A stretch of DNA of 64,000 bases, from assembly GCA_015501075.1 (NCBI GenBank), contig JADNYJ010000079.1:115104-179103 (forward strand), written 5' to 3'. This stretch comes from Gymnopilus junonius (taxonomy: Eukaryota > Basidiomycota > Agaricomycetes > Agaricales > Galerinaceae). How positions within the stretch are numbered: the first letter of the stretch is position 1; each line of letters opens with the position of its first letter. Under the pieces are notes generated by a model. It was not told the origin of the DNA. It saw nothing but the letters and a program-made list of their open reading frames with translations, and did no database searches. Position numbers and translations under genes: made by a program. This document shows positions 50,370 through 62,110 of this stretch, piece after piece.

Positions 50370-51046
50370 GGTCACTGCTGGCAGGGGACTTTTTTAGCTA
50401 TGGTAAAATATTAGTAAAATAATAGCTTGCTTGTTTTAGTTTTAGACGAATTTACCTGCCAAGTAAAAGAAAAATATGACCCATGGTGAAAGATTCACTA
50501 CGTTTTACCTGTTACAAAAATTTTACAGTAAGTTAATTGTTTTGTTTCTATGGTATTTCAGCTTGAATACAATTACACCTAAAGATAACAATTATCAGAA
50601 ATCTAAACGTCGAGAAAATACTCCGAAAACAATAAGTTTTCCCTATTGGGAAATGCATTGTAATACAAATTGTACAGATATAAGTCTTTTTGACGGTAAA
50701 ATTAATTAATTAGTGCGAATTGAATTATTTTACCGACAAAAAACTTATATCTGTACAATGCATTTCCCAATAGGGAAAACTTATTGTTTTCGGAGTATTT
50801 TCTCGACGTTTAGATTTCTGATAATTGTTATCTTTAGGTGTAATTGTATTCAAGCTGAAATACCATAGAAACAAAACAATTAACTTACTGTAAAATTTTT
50901 GTAACAGGTAAAACGTAGTGAATCTTTCACCATGGGTCATATTTTTCTTTTACTTGGCAGGTAAATTCGTCTAAAACTAAAACAAGCAAGCTATTATTTT
51001 ACTAATATTTTACCGTAGCTAAAAAAGTCCCCTGCCAGCAGTGGGT
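50370..51046. mobile_element. 671 bp palindromic element with CACTG/CAGTG ends and 3 bp target duplication (CACTA-like)
   Basis: 50373 to about 50700 and about 50720 to 51043 are inverted copies about 320 bp long. They differ by one CpG/TpG position, a 12 bp indel near the centre and a few central bases. The ends are CACTGCTGGC..GCCAGCAGTG. The triplet GGT flanks both sides (50370-50372, 51044-51046). CACTR ends and 3 bp duplications are typical of CACTA/EnSpm elements. The interior is AT-rich and has no transposase. The same short frame (starting MTHGERFTTFY) appears on both strands because of the palindrome and is not taken as a gene. Confidence 0.75.
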
Positions 51047-51526
51047 AACGTTCACCGGTTTTCCCGGACAGCAGTATTGATGACGTCACAGACGTGACGC
51101 ACTCCCCGAGAAACCGCTGCTCTCAAGCTGCTCTGCAACAGTGCAAGCATATTTTATTCTTTTGCGAGCCTTTGGTTGTTCGACCTCAAATACATCACCA
51201 TGAAATTTAACTGGCGCTTCTATACAATATCAAAATACTTATCAATTTCTCAGAATCATCATCCCAATGAATCAGCAATGGACGCGCACCGGGTCAGTAC
51301 AAAAAGTCCTTCCGAGAATTTCGACCTCAGTCTGACTCCATTCTCCTTCAGAACCTTGAAACTAGTGACTACACTGAACGGATAGTTGTCCTCCTAATGA
51401 CAGAAAGCATGGTCTAGCCCTCGAAGAAGCCACTCACATGTTCGAAACACACAGGTTGATAGCTGTGAGAGATTCTTTCGGCCACTTATATAGCGAGAAA
51501 TGAGGCTTATTTTATCTCAACCGTCA

Positions 51527-53671
51527 ATGCCTACTCCCCTTCCATTATTCTTCGCCTTCGTATTGGTCTTGTTAGTCTGGAAGGTTATTTCGTACTGGCT
51601 TAAGAACTCCCAAAGTGCCCCATATCCACCAGGGCCAAAGCCGAAACCTTTGATTGGAAATGCACTCGATTTACCTACATCCAGCTCTCCCGAGATGTAT
51701 GTTGAATGGGGGAAGAAATATCAGAGTACGTTTAAACATCGGATACCGCTTTTTTCTGAGCTGATTTGTGATGGGCCAGGTGACTTTGTATACGCTTCTG
51801 CACTGGGTAGCTCCGTTTTGGTGCTAAAAAACTGGAAGATGCAGACGAGATACTCGATCGTCGGGCTAGGAAGTATTCAGATAGACCTGCACTCCCGATC
51901 TTAAAACTGTGAGCACGGATCTTCTCTCTGTCAGTGACTGCAGCCTGTAATTGAATGAGACGTGATTTAGGATGGACTGGGAATGGAATCTCGCCTCCCA
52001 GCGGTATGGGGCATCATGGCGATTCCACAGAACGATTTGTCAACAGAATTTCCGAGCTGTTGCAGCTCGTGATTACTACCCTCCAATTTTGGAGAAGACA
52101 CATGAAATGCTTCACCGACTACTGGAAGACCCGGACAACTTTGAAGAACATAACAAAATGTAAGTCCTTCCTTGGATTTTAGATCTTAATCGAGAATTAT
52201 CTTTCATTACAGGCTCTCGATATCCATTCCTATGATGACCATGTATGGTTACGAAGTCAAATCATTCCAGGATTCCTGTATCGTCGCAGCGGATGAAAGC
52301 CTTAGACTTGGGGCCAGTTTGTTGCTGCCTGGTGGAACATGGATCAACGTTATACCAGCACTACGTTACATTCCTTCCTGGTTCCCTGGAGCGACTGCCA
52401 GACGAGATGCTGCAAAAATACGAGAACTAACCAAGGAGGTACAAAGGATCCCTCTCGAATTCGTCAAAAAAGAGGTGGTGAGCGACTTCGACGCTTCTGA
52501 ATTGCTCCACCAGACCCCTGATCGCGAAATAGGAGAATGGTACTGCGATCCCTTCTTTCGTGTCGAATTTCCTGCGAAAGAAGCGAAATGCTGGTGCTTT
52601 ACAGGCAGAAGAGGAAGCTGTATACAACATTGCAAACACAGTCTGCAGTGGTACGTAAACTGACTTTTTCTATCCTTGCTTGTTTTTCAACCCAGCGTCT
52701 CAGCTGCCTCGGATACTGTGAGTCCCGCGACAGACTTTACTTTCAGTAACCTGATGTCATTTCATAAGACCATTTCTGCTACAAGTGCATTTTTCTACCT
52801 CATGGCAGTTAATCCAGATATACAAAGAAAAGCGCAGGCGGAAATCGATCGTGTGGTTGGGACGAACCGGCTCCCTGACTTTGAAGATCGCGCGAGCCTC
52901 CCATATATTGAGGCGCTATATCGAGAAGTACTGAGATTCGCGCCTCCAATCCCACTTGGGCTTCCGCATGCGCTCACTGAAGACGACTACTACAAAGGAT
53001 ACTATATCCCCAAAGGCGAGTTCTCTGAAGCGAATGAAGGACGTTGAATTTATTTCCTTTTCTAGTACTGTCGTCCTGGGTAATATCTGGTCAAGATTAC
53101 TTTATTTGTACTGAACATGACGGATATACTGATTCGACTTCTATAGGGCGATGACGCGTGATGAGGATCTATACCCCGACCCACTTAAATTCAAACCTGA
53201 GAGGTTCTTGGATAAAGATGGCAACGTGAATGACGACAAACGAGTTCTTGCCTATGGATTTGGAAGAAGGTTAGCTGACGAATCTTTTCGTAATCGAGGC
53301 ATAAAGTTAAATAAAGAATTGGCAGGGTGTGTGCTGGAAAATATATCGCTAGTGCTACAGTATGTTACTCCTACTTTATAACTGTTGTGCTACCTATCAA
53401 TTTTACGTCTTTGCCATACTATCAGACATGGATAGTCATGGCGTCCGTGCTCGCTTGCTTCAATATCGAGAAGGCTAAAGATGAATTCGGCAATGAAATT
53501 GGCATCAAGGACGACTATGACGATTTTGGAATCCTACGGTATGTTGGATGGATTTTGTGCTTCAGGTGCTTACCATACTAATTAAAGTACACTAGCCACA
53601 AGTCTAAATTCCGGTGTTCATTTGTGCCTAGGTCCCTTGTGGCCAAGCAACTCATTCAGGAAGCTAAATGA
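51527..53671 (+). CDS. Cytochrome P450 monooxygenase 2 (paralogue of 41022-43231), two apparent single-base losses
   Basis: ATG at 51527 (MPTPLPLFFAFVLVLLVW) chosen over 51500 by comparison with P450-1. Exon lengths of 118, 14, 34 and 113 bp equal those of P450-1. Motifs are PYPPGPKPKPLIGN, WRFHRTICQQNF, I helix AASDTTISAT (14 bp exon 52704-52717), YREVLRF, FKPERF and heme loop GFGRRVCAGK. Differences from P450-1: in 51780-51908 the frame shifts after LVLKNW (one base missing near 51836) to DADEILDRRARKYSDRP. The intron after IPKG has a GC donor at 53016, and its acceptor (TCTAG at 53065) needs one more G for the frame of TVVLGNIW. It may be decaying or misread; substrate unknown. Confidence 0.75.
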
Positions 53672-54505
53672 ATAATACTTCTCTGTGATCTATAAAGCAT
53701 CCAAAAATGTGATCAGTCAAAACAAAGGAAGAACGCCCAAAATATATTGACCTCGATTTATGCCTCTAAATCATACCACTCCCTCAACGCCATGCCGTCA
53801 TTGGGAGCTAGGGCCTCAACGAGGACAGCATCCTCCATGCCGACTGCTATAGTCTGCGAACTACAGACCACCACTTCAATAAACCCTTTTCTCTGCTAAC
53901 GTTCTTGCAAACATCGATGTACTGGAGTGTGGCGATGTTCTTCGCGTAAGACTGAGCAATTGCCTCTTCACAGAGTCTAAGCTGAATATCTGGACTCGCA
54001 CCATCGCTTACATCGGACGACGTTCCTCCAGGTACAAAAGAAAAATATGGCAATGATGCTGAAGCCAAGATGGCGGAATGACATTCAACTGAAGGGCGTC
54101 AGTAATGTTGCAGTGTAGTGAGCAGTAAACCTCACCGGAATAATCTAGGGTTTCTTTGGAGCGCATGCATTGTTTTTCTAACTGTCAAGTGCTCCTTTTG
54201 GCGCGGTCATTTCCGACTGACTATACAGTAACGTCATGCTGTGCTTGTAACCGTCACCGAAATTATTGTTCACGCATACGCGTCCTGGTGACCTAATTAC
54301 ATAACCACGATTTTTTGGAATTATGTGAACATGAAATATTTACTGCGACCCGCTTTTAGTCTGTAAGCGATTCTTCCGTAGACCAATGGAGGGCGACAGG
54401 AGGATAACTAAAATATGACGGCCTTGAACGGGTGTTCTTTTTATAGGTGTATGACATGTGCGTGTTCCGGAATTGACTGGTTGTACTCTATTCCATCCCT
54501 TTGCC
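53672..54505. other. Intergenic region, no gene seen
   Basis: A short minus-strand frame (54068-53847, SLPYFSFVPGGTSSDV) lies here but has no partner exon or motif that I can name. The right half is the malic enzyme promoter. Confidence 0.35.
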
Positions 54506-56775
54506 ATGGCGGCTCTTCACGATCACAAGCCCGCACACCTTGTTTCTCCACTACGCATCGCTCTTCGCGGACAGACTCTCCTGACATCTCCTCGCTACAA
54601 CAAAGGAACAGCATTTCCATCGGCAGAAAGGAAGACATTTGGTTTGGAAGGCAGGCTGCCTTATCGCACGAATACCCTCGAGGAGCAATGCGAACGAGCT
54701 TATGGGCAGCTGGAGTCGAGGGATCTGGCGATAAGGAAGAACACCTTCTTGCAGAGCCTCAAGGAACAGAATCTGACGTTGTACTATGCCTTGCTGGCGC
54801 GTCATTTGAAGGAATTGACTCCGATTATATACACACCAACGGAGGTGAATGACAACCTTTTTTTTGATATATTAGAAAGCTAATTAGCGTTATTCAGGCT
54901 GAGGCTATTACATCCTACTCGCAACTCTTCAGGCGTAGCGAAGGGCTTTTCCTGTCCTTCCCGGACGAACACATAATGGAGGAACTGTTTCTCGAGGAAA
55001 CACGCGGACGGGATATCGAGTTGATCGTCGTCACAGATGGAGAGGCTATCCTTGGAATAGGCGATCAGGGCGTCGGTGTGAGTTGCATGAATCCTGTCCT
55101 CAGCCGTGATTAATGTGATCACTCTTAGGGAATTGGGGTGAGGCCGTTATATGGCCCTAGCTGTGAATTATTCACAAGTGTCTTTGCAGATATCGACGGC
55201 TAAGTCGGTTATATACACGTACGAGCATGCAAATCTCTTGACTTCCTGTCCTTACCGTGTACACTAGGCTTATCGGAGGAATGGAGCCCGCCAAATCTCT
55301 GCCTGTCGTCCTTGACGTTGGGACAGACAATCAGAATCTGCTGAATGACCCTCTCTACGTCGTAAGCCCTGAACTTGCTTCTCGAATTGTGATATATAAT
55401 CATGAATACAGGGTTGGCCAAAGAACCGTGTCAGAGGCGAAGGTTACGACAGATTCGTTGACAAGTATGCGTCCTTCAATATTCCTTTGTTAGCCTTCTA
55501 ATGCAAGTGAAAGATTTGTCCAGCTCGTACGCAAGCATTACCCGAAGTGTCTCCTCCATTTTGAGGATTTTGGAGTAACCAATGCGCGGCGCATCTTGGA
55601 CCGTTATCGTGATACGCACGCCGTCTTCAACGACGATATGTATGTTTCCTTTTTTATCCTCCTTATATTTTATCCTCATCTATCCTAGCCAAGGCACGGG
55701 CGCTGTGACCCTGGCCTGCATAATGTCCGCCATCCGCATCTCCAGCCTCTCTCGCGCATCAGCCTCTTCTCCAGAAAAGAAGAAACTCTCCGACCAACGC
55801 TACGTCATCTTCGGAGCCGGCTCAGCGGGCCTAGGCATCGCCACGCAGCTCCGCGATGCCATCATCTCCGCAGACGGGCTATCACGCCAGGACGCTAATC
55901 GCAAGTTCTGGCTGATCGACAGAGACGGACTGTTGCATGATAAGCTGAAGATCAACGGGTTGACGGCGCGGCTGCAGGAGCTTGTGAGACCTGTTGAGGA
56001 GAATTGGGGCGAGAAGAGTGTGTCGCTGCTCGAGGTGGTTGAAAGGATGCGCCCGACGGTGTTGATTGGGTGTTCGACGAAAGGAGGAGCGTTTACGAAG
56101 GAGGTAGTGGAGGCTATGATGTGTGGGTTGGATGAGGGTGCACATCCTATTATCCTGCCTTTGTCGAACCCGAGCAGGTTGGCTGAAGCCACTCCTGAGG
56201 ATTTGATGCACTGGACAAAAGGAAGAGCGCTCATTGCGACCGGAAGTCCATTCGAGAATGTGAAAGTGGTGGTTGACGGCAAGGAGAAAGAGTTTGTGTA
56301 AGTCCGACTTTTGATTTCCCTTTATCCTCAGGAATTCTTATTCGACAAAAATCATAGGATTGCTGAGTGTAACAATGCGCTCATCTACCCAGGTCTTGGG
56401 TTCGGTGCTGTACTCTCCAAATCTCGCAGCATGACGGACACTATGCTCATCGCAGGTGCCAAGCGACTTGCCGCGCTCTCTCCTGCTCTTAGCACCGCCG
56501 CCTCCGATGATGAATATAATGGCGCAGCTCTTCTACCTGACTTCGTTGATGCTCCAAAGGTGAACTTTGAAGTCGCCATCACAGTCGCTGAGCAAGCAAT
56601 CAGGGAAGGAACAGCAAGCGAGGAATGGGTTAGTAATGGTTCTGAGGAGGAACTGGCCAAGAAAATCGAGGAGGTAAGACAGAAGGCGAGTGAAAAGGTC
56701 TGGATCCCGGTTTATCCAGAGTATATTTATGACGAGCAGGGAATAAGGAGGTTTGAATGCTATGTTCTTATTTGA
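54506..56775 (+). CDS. NAD(P)-dependent malic enzyme, intact, nine exons
   Basis: Exons 54506-54844, 54898-55077, 55129-55137 (9 bp), 55190-55218, 55268-55361, 55412-55464, 55514-55639, 55689-56297 and 56358-56775, all in phase. Motifs in order: [16 protein letters not shown]; catalytic Tyr in [25 protein letters not shown]; Lys in [28 protein letters not shown]; metal ligands in HFEDF and FNDDIQGTGA; dinucleotide-binding [41 protein letters not shown]. Malic enzyme decarboxylates malate to pyruvate and produces NAD(P)H, which can supply lipid synthesis or the TCA cycle. Cofactor preference and location (cytosol or mitochondrion) are not clear from the sequence; the N-terminus is not a strong targeting peptide. 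Confidence 0.9.
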
Positions 56776-57228
56776 CGATTAAATGTTTGAGAATCGAAGT
56801 AGATATTAACCCAGATAACGTACGAGATGAAAAGAAGACTGCCTGGAGTTCCTCTACTGGGACCTCGCTGGGTATCGACCTACCTGCCCACTGGTGTTCG
56901 AAAAACATGTTTGAGTCGGTGCCATGTGACTAAGTGGATTAGGACACCCGCAAGCGACCTCGTGTAGAAGCTTCTTCAGCAATATTTTGCTGCACGGTGA
57001 GAAAGCCAATGACCGCTCATTAACTCTCTTTAATGCTAGCCTGTGATTTATTTCTCCCTTCTTCAACTTCTTGACATTGTTTGTCGCGCGTGGTAATGAA
57101 ATGGATCCGTTTGGTACGGATTGGGAAAGGGGTTTGAGGGGAATCTGAGGTTGTAGAGCTACGAGGACTCCGTCACTCGTGTTCTAGGAATTTGTTCAAG
57201 TAGAACGAAATGGGTTGAGTTATGTAAT
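56776..57228. other. Intergenic region up to the copia insertion
   Basis: Contains the 3' flank of the malic enzyme gene and the sequence into which the copia element inserted. No gene seen. Confidence 0.4.
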
Positions 57229-57233
57229 GATGA

Positions 57234-57602
57234 TGTTGAGATAGACGACTCACGCCCAGGTGCTTACTATATTTAGGTTTCATATTTCCACTTTCCTTAT
57301 TCGTGTCTGTCCCCTTTCGGTACTGGCTACCACTACTCTTTTACTTCCGTTTTCTCTTCTGGGTGGTACTGTACAGTTTATTCAGCCACCCGTTCGATCA
57401 CGGACAAACCTTTCCATAGAGTACAGGGCTCCCTCAGTCGTCGTCACTACGTGTCTGACTCTGAGGTGAGCCCTTAATTATACTACACCTCACATTATTT
57501 ACTTATACTATCTACCTAGTTTTATTGCTCTCTTCAGGTAGATAATACATACCAGAGTCGTCGTCACTACGTGTCTGACTCTGAGTTTTATTGCTCTCTT
57601 CA
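57234..57602 (+). repeat. Copia 5' LTR (369 bp)
   Basis: TG..CA ends. Inside, the segment GTCGTCACTACGTGTCTGAC and the segment TTTTATTGCTCTCTTCAG each occur twice, an internal duplication shared by both LTRs. A TATA-like TTACTATATTTAGG lies near the start. The frame at 57260-57469 is an LTR artefact. Confidence 0.92.
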
Positions 57603-57617
57603 GGTTATGGGCCCCGG
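57603..57617 (+). other. Primer-binding site, half-tRNA (initiator Met anticodon arm) type
   Basis: The sequence directly after the LTR reads GGTTATGGGCCCCGG. GGTTATGGGCCC is complementary to the anticodon arm of eukaryotic initiator tRNA-Met (GGGCCCATAACC), not to its 3' end. Priming from a cleaved half-tRNA is known from Drosophila copia. Confidence 0.65.
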
Positions 57618-57704
57618 TTTTTAACTGCATATTCAGACACAAAATATACTCGTGACTCATACAGACGTTACAGATCCTCACAGAACTACACTACCACAGC
57701 CAAA

Positions 57705-58716
57705 CATGTCTACCACATCTACAGCCCCCACAGTCTTCCCTGAATCCGAAAGGTTTGATGGGACAAACTGGTTCTCGTGGAAGAGAGCCATACTTACGGC
57801 CACTGAAATAAAAGGGGCAGACGGTTACCTACTCAGAGCAATAGCTCAACCCTCTCCAGCCCCACCACCTGGGACTGGCATGCCAGCCAACACACCATTG
57901 CCTCCTGAGGCGACCACCTGGGACTCTGCTAACCCTTCTCCCGGAGAATGGAAGATGCGTAACACTTGGACGAAAGGCCTCATCATCTACAACTGCATCA
58001 ACCCTGTCGGTTTGGGTATAGACATGGGTGAGACCGCCGCCGAGGTCTGGGCTACCCTCATATCCCTGTACGACATCAAGTCCGACGTCGCTGCCGTGAA
58101 CGCTCAGCGCGACCTTCGGAACACCTTTCACAAAGACGGAGAGGATCTAATGGCGCATATATCCACTCTCTGTTTGAAATGGCGCAAGGCGAATGCGGCT
58201 GGCACTGGGATTTCGGACATGGACTTCCATATGATCATCTTGTCGTCTCTTCCGGCCTCCTGGGACACAATGGTGGCCACCCTCTACGACGCCAAAACAT
58301 CTATGGACATCATTACGAGGATTAGCACCCACTGGGAGAGGATAAAGGGTCAAATTAAACCTACCAGCGCTTCTGCCACGGTGCTCCAGGCCACTTCCAC
58401 GAAGAAAACACACAACCACCCCAACTCTACCATCGTTTGTTCAAACTGTGGCCGCCGTGGGCATAGGAAGGAGAAGTGCTACTGGCCAGGGGGAGGAAGT
58501 GAGGGCCAGTTCCCTCCGCATTTTGGGAAGAAGGGAGGAGCTGGCTCTAACGCGGATACGACTGCGTCGACAAACTCCCAGAGCACTTCAGCAACAGTCC
58601 CGAAGGCGAATATTGTGACCATCAGCGAGAAGGCATATGCATTGTTGACCAACACGGCATTGCTCGCTAAGACACAAAACAGTGGAGCGTCTGCAACCTA
58701 CGCTGACTTGGGGCAT
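57705..58716 (+). pseudogene. Copia gag with zinc knuckle
   Basis: ATG at 57705 (MSTTSTAPTVFPESERFDG). It has the copia capsid-like signature FDGTNWFSWKRAIL, AAEVWATLISLYD and MAHISTLCLKWRKA, then a CCHC knuckle CSNCGRRGHRKEKC near 58440-58480. The frame is open to the protease region, where it is shifted near 58709-58716, so gag itself looks intact but its fusion to pol is lost. Confidence 0.82.
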
Positions 58717-61700
58717 CCAACCACTGCTTCACTAGGCGAGAGGACTTCACATCATATACACTGTTTAACGAGCCAATGGAGGGGCAGGCAGCGAACGCTG
58801 AGGGACGTTTTAGGATTCTAGGAAGAGGCATTGTCACTAAAGTTGCTGAGTTGAACGGGAGGCGGGTTACCCTTTCCATGAGCTCCATTCACATGCCCGA
58901 CCTCATCGCAAACCTTGTCTCCATTGGGCGTTTTGATAAAGCAGGTTTCACAGTTACGTTCGGTGGAGGAGAGGTGATATTCCGTGATGCGGATGGGGAT
59001 GACGTCCTCTACAGTCACGGAAGCGAAGGGATATATCTGCTAGATTTCGGGTCAACCCAAGGATCTGTCCAAAGCAAAATGAAAAACCTTGCCTTCTCAG
59101 CCAAGTCTCAAGAATGCCCTGTTCCGCTAGACACCTGGCACTGACATTTTGGACATGCGGGTGTGACCGCAATCAATCAAGCAGCCAGCCTGGTGAACGG
59201 CCTCCAGATAATGGGAAATGTAGACGAGAAGTTGAACTGTGAGGACTGCGTGTTGGGGAAACAGGTGGCGAGGCCATACGATGAGGTATTCACCAAAGAA
59301 ACTGAACCGCTCGAACGTGTCCACATGGACATCTGGGTCTGTACCTGTGTTCCATCACTGGGAGGGGCGATGTACATGCTGCTGTTTGCTGATGGGGGTT
59401 CTTCACACCTCGACCCATTCTACTTGACCACGAAGTCGGCATCAGCAACACTTGAAGCGTTCAAGGAGTACCGTGTCGAGGCAGAGAGGCAGACAGGGAG
59501 GAAGCTGAAAAAGGTGTGAAGTGATATGGATCTGGCATTCATGGGGGAGGAGTGGCAGGCTTACCTACGTGAGCACGGCATCGTCCACGAAACTGGAGCA
59601 CCGTACTCTCACGCGTCAAATGGAATGGCAGAACGTGCGATCTGCACTGTCATCGAGGGGACTAGAACCATGTTGATTGACTCAGGGTTGTCATGGGACC
59701 TGTGGGCGGAAGCGTCGAAGACCTACTGTTATGTCAAGAATTTACTTCCTTCATCGAGGCATCCGGGAGTGATTCCTGAGGAGAGGTGGAGTGGTAAACG
59801 GCAGGATGTATCCCACCTATGCCCGTTCGGGTGTGTGGCATATGCGAAGATTGCACCCGAGATTGATCAATCAAAGCTAGCGCCGAGATCAATCAAATAT
59901 ACGATGGTTGGCTATTTTGGGCGTGACGCCTACAAACTCTATGACTGCACTTCACGCACCATGATCAAGGCCCGGAACGTAACCTTCAAGGAAGGAACTT
60001 TCCACGATACGTCTTCTTCCATGTCTCCACCGCACGACCCCGCTGACATCCCCGAGGAGTTCATGACACCTGTCATTAGCAGGGCCGAGACCACCGAGAC
60101 AGTTGACACCCCAGCACCTTCCACTGACACCACTACGTCGGGGGTTCTCCACCCTCGCCCTGCTGTTGCTCCCCGTCCTAGGGCTACTGACCTGCCTACG
60201 CATCTGCCCGCCATCACCACCCCTACAGAGAATGCGACGCCAGTCAACGCTGACCAAGGACAGGCGCCTAACGTGGTTGAACCATGCCGCTCAGGACGTC
60301 TGGCCACTGGCAGCTCGAGGTCAGCTGCAGCCGCAGCATCTGACGAGTTTGAGAGGAGAGAGAGGGAGGCGAGGATGGCTAGGGAGGATTGGGCTACAGA
60401 CAGCGCCGCACCATGTGCGTTTGCACTGTCAGATATGCCAGCGTTTTTGGAGGGATTGGATGAATACGCGTCATCTATGTTCCCTTCATACCCGTACATC
60501 ATGCTTATGAGCACCTCACAGGACCATTCAATTCCTCAGACTTACAACCAGGCAATGACTGAGCCAGACATATGGGGACCCGCTATGCAGGCCGAGCTCG
60601 ACGTGCTCACTGACCGCGGAGTTTTCAAGAAGGTCGATCCCCCAACCAGCACACATGTAATTGGGTCAAAATGGGTCTTTAACTACAAATATGATGGGGA
60701 CGGGAACATCACCAAGGCAAAGGCACGTATTGTGGCAAAGGGATATTCTCAAATCCCAGGACTCAAGTACGGCGAGACTTACACCTCAGTCGTTCGCCTG
60801 GAGTCCCTATGTTTTCTATGCGCCATTGCCGTCGAGCTCAACCTATCCCTCTGGTAGGCAGACATCGTCGCCACCTACCTCTACAGTCCCAATGCATACA
60901 CGACCTACATGAAGGCTCCGCCGGGTACGCTCGAGCCGGGGGAGGAAGGGAAGGTCTGGAAACTCGAGCGTACCCTATACGGCATGATGCAAGGCGGCCA
61001 TGATTTCCAGAATGAGATGGTGCAGGCATACAAAGGATTGGGCTACTACAGGCCTCGCGCCGATCCCTGCGTACACTCTCGTAAGAAGGAAGACGCCACC
61101 ATCGACATTAACGGGACGTATACAGATGATGTGTTAGGAATATCCTCCACTGACAACACAGCCGATGAAGCAGCCGATGAACTGGGAACGTGTTTCGAGA
61201 TCAAGAAAGGGCGGCCGAGTTTTCTTTTGGGGATAGGGGTCAACTACGATAGGGAGGAAGGGATATTGGAGATCCAGCAACGTACCTTCCTGGTCAACAC
61301 CCTCAAGAAGTTTGGGATGGAGAACTGCACACCAAAGAAGACCCCACTTCCCCCTGGGATTCAGCTCACAGAAAAGGACTGCCCCAAGAACGAGGACGAA
61401 TGTGAGGAGATGAGAGACAAACCATACCGTGAGGCATTGGGATGTCTCGCCTGGGCTCAAGCAGGTACACACCTGGACCTTTCATATGCCATCGCCACTC
61501 TCTCGCGTTTTCAGTCAAACCCTGGACCAGCTCACTGGAAGGCTCTCCAGCACATCCTAGTGTACGTTAAGGGCACCCTTGACCTCAAGATTACATACCA
61601 CCATGGACTTGGGGGAGGGATCAAACCTGTCGGATACATTGACGCCAGCTTCGGCGACAACATAGACAACCGCCGCTCTATGTCAGGCTACGTCTTCATG

Positions 61701-62087
61701 GTGGCTGGTGGCCCAGTCTCATGGAGCTCGAAGCTCCAGCCTGTCATCACCTTGTCCACCACCGAAGCTGAATATATGTCTATGACGAGGGGGGCACAGC
61801 AAGCATTGTGGATGTACAGTTTCTTGAGTGAGGTAGGGTTGGGGGAGGATTACCCTGCGGTTGTGTATGGGGACAACTCGGCGGTGATAGCATTGACGAA
61901 GAACACCAAGGGACACGCCCGAGCCAAGCACATCGACGTGCGATGCCACTACATCCGGGAGAGGGTAGCCGCTAAGGAACTGCAGGTCGAGCAGGTTCCT
62001 TCAGCTGAAAATCTGGCTGACTTCCTCACCAAACCACTCAGGCGCATTGCTCACAAAAACAACCTCAAGCTCCTCAACATGGAATGA
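58700..62087 (+). pseudogene. Copia pol (protease, integrase, RT, RNase H) with stops and frameshift
   Basis: In the protease, DLGAS stands for the usual DSGAS (TTG, not TCG), with a one-base loss just after. The next domain reads WH, then stop (TGA 59142-59144), then HFGHAGV where copia has WHRRxGH. Integrase has LLFADGGSSHL, a TGA at 59517-59519 before SDMDLAFMGEEW, and NGMAERAI. RT has WVFNYKYDGDGNI, a TAG at 60855-60857 before ADIVATYLYS, and the YTDDVLGI active site. RNase H has YIDASFGDNIDNRRSMSGY and TEAEYMSMT; the end is ENLADFLTKPLRR. The stops correspond to CGA, CGA and CAG codons. Confidence 0.88.
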
Positions 62088-62102
62088 TGGGTTCTCGTCA
62101 TC

Positions 62103-62110
62103 TGGGGGAG
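62103..62110 (+). other. Copia polypurine tract
   Basis: Purine-rich TGGGGGAG directly before the 3' LTR, at the place where plus-strand DNA synthesis of an LTR element starts. Confidence 0.6.

Noticed and set aside
50476..50940. Identical frames on opposite strands starting MTHGERFTTFY
   Set aside because: Product of the palindrome; AT-rich and without recognisable domain.
41022..53671. Secondary-metabolite gene cluster around the two P450 genes
   Set aside because: No terpene synthase, polyketide synthase or NRPS is seen in the window; paired P450s alone are not enough.
57260..57469. Open frame in the copia LTR (repeated at 62137-62346)
   Set aside because: Lies wholly in the LTR and is duplicated with it.
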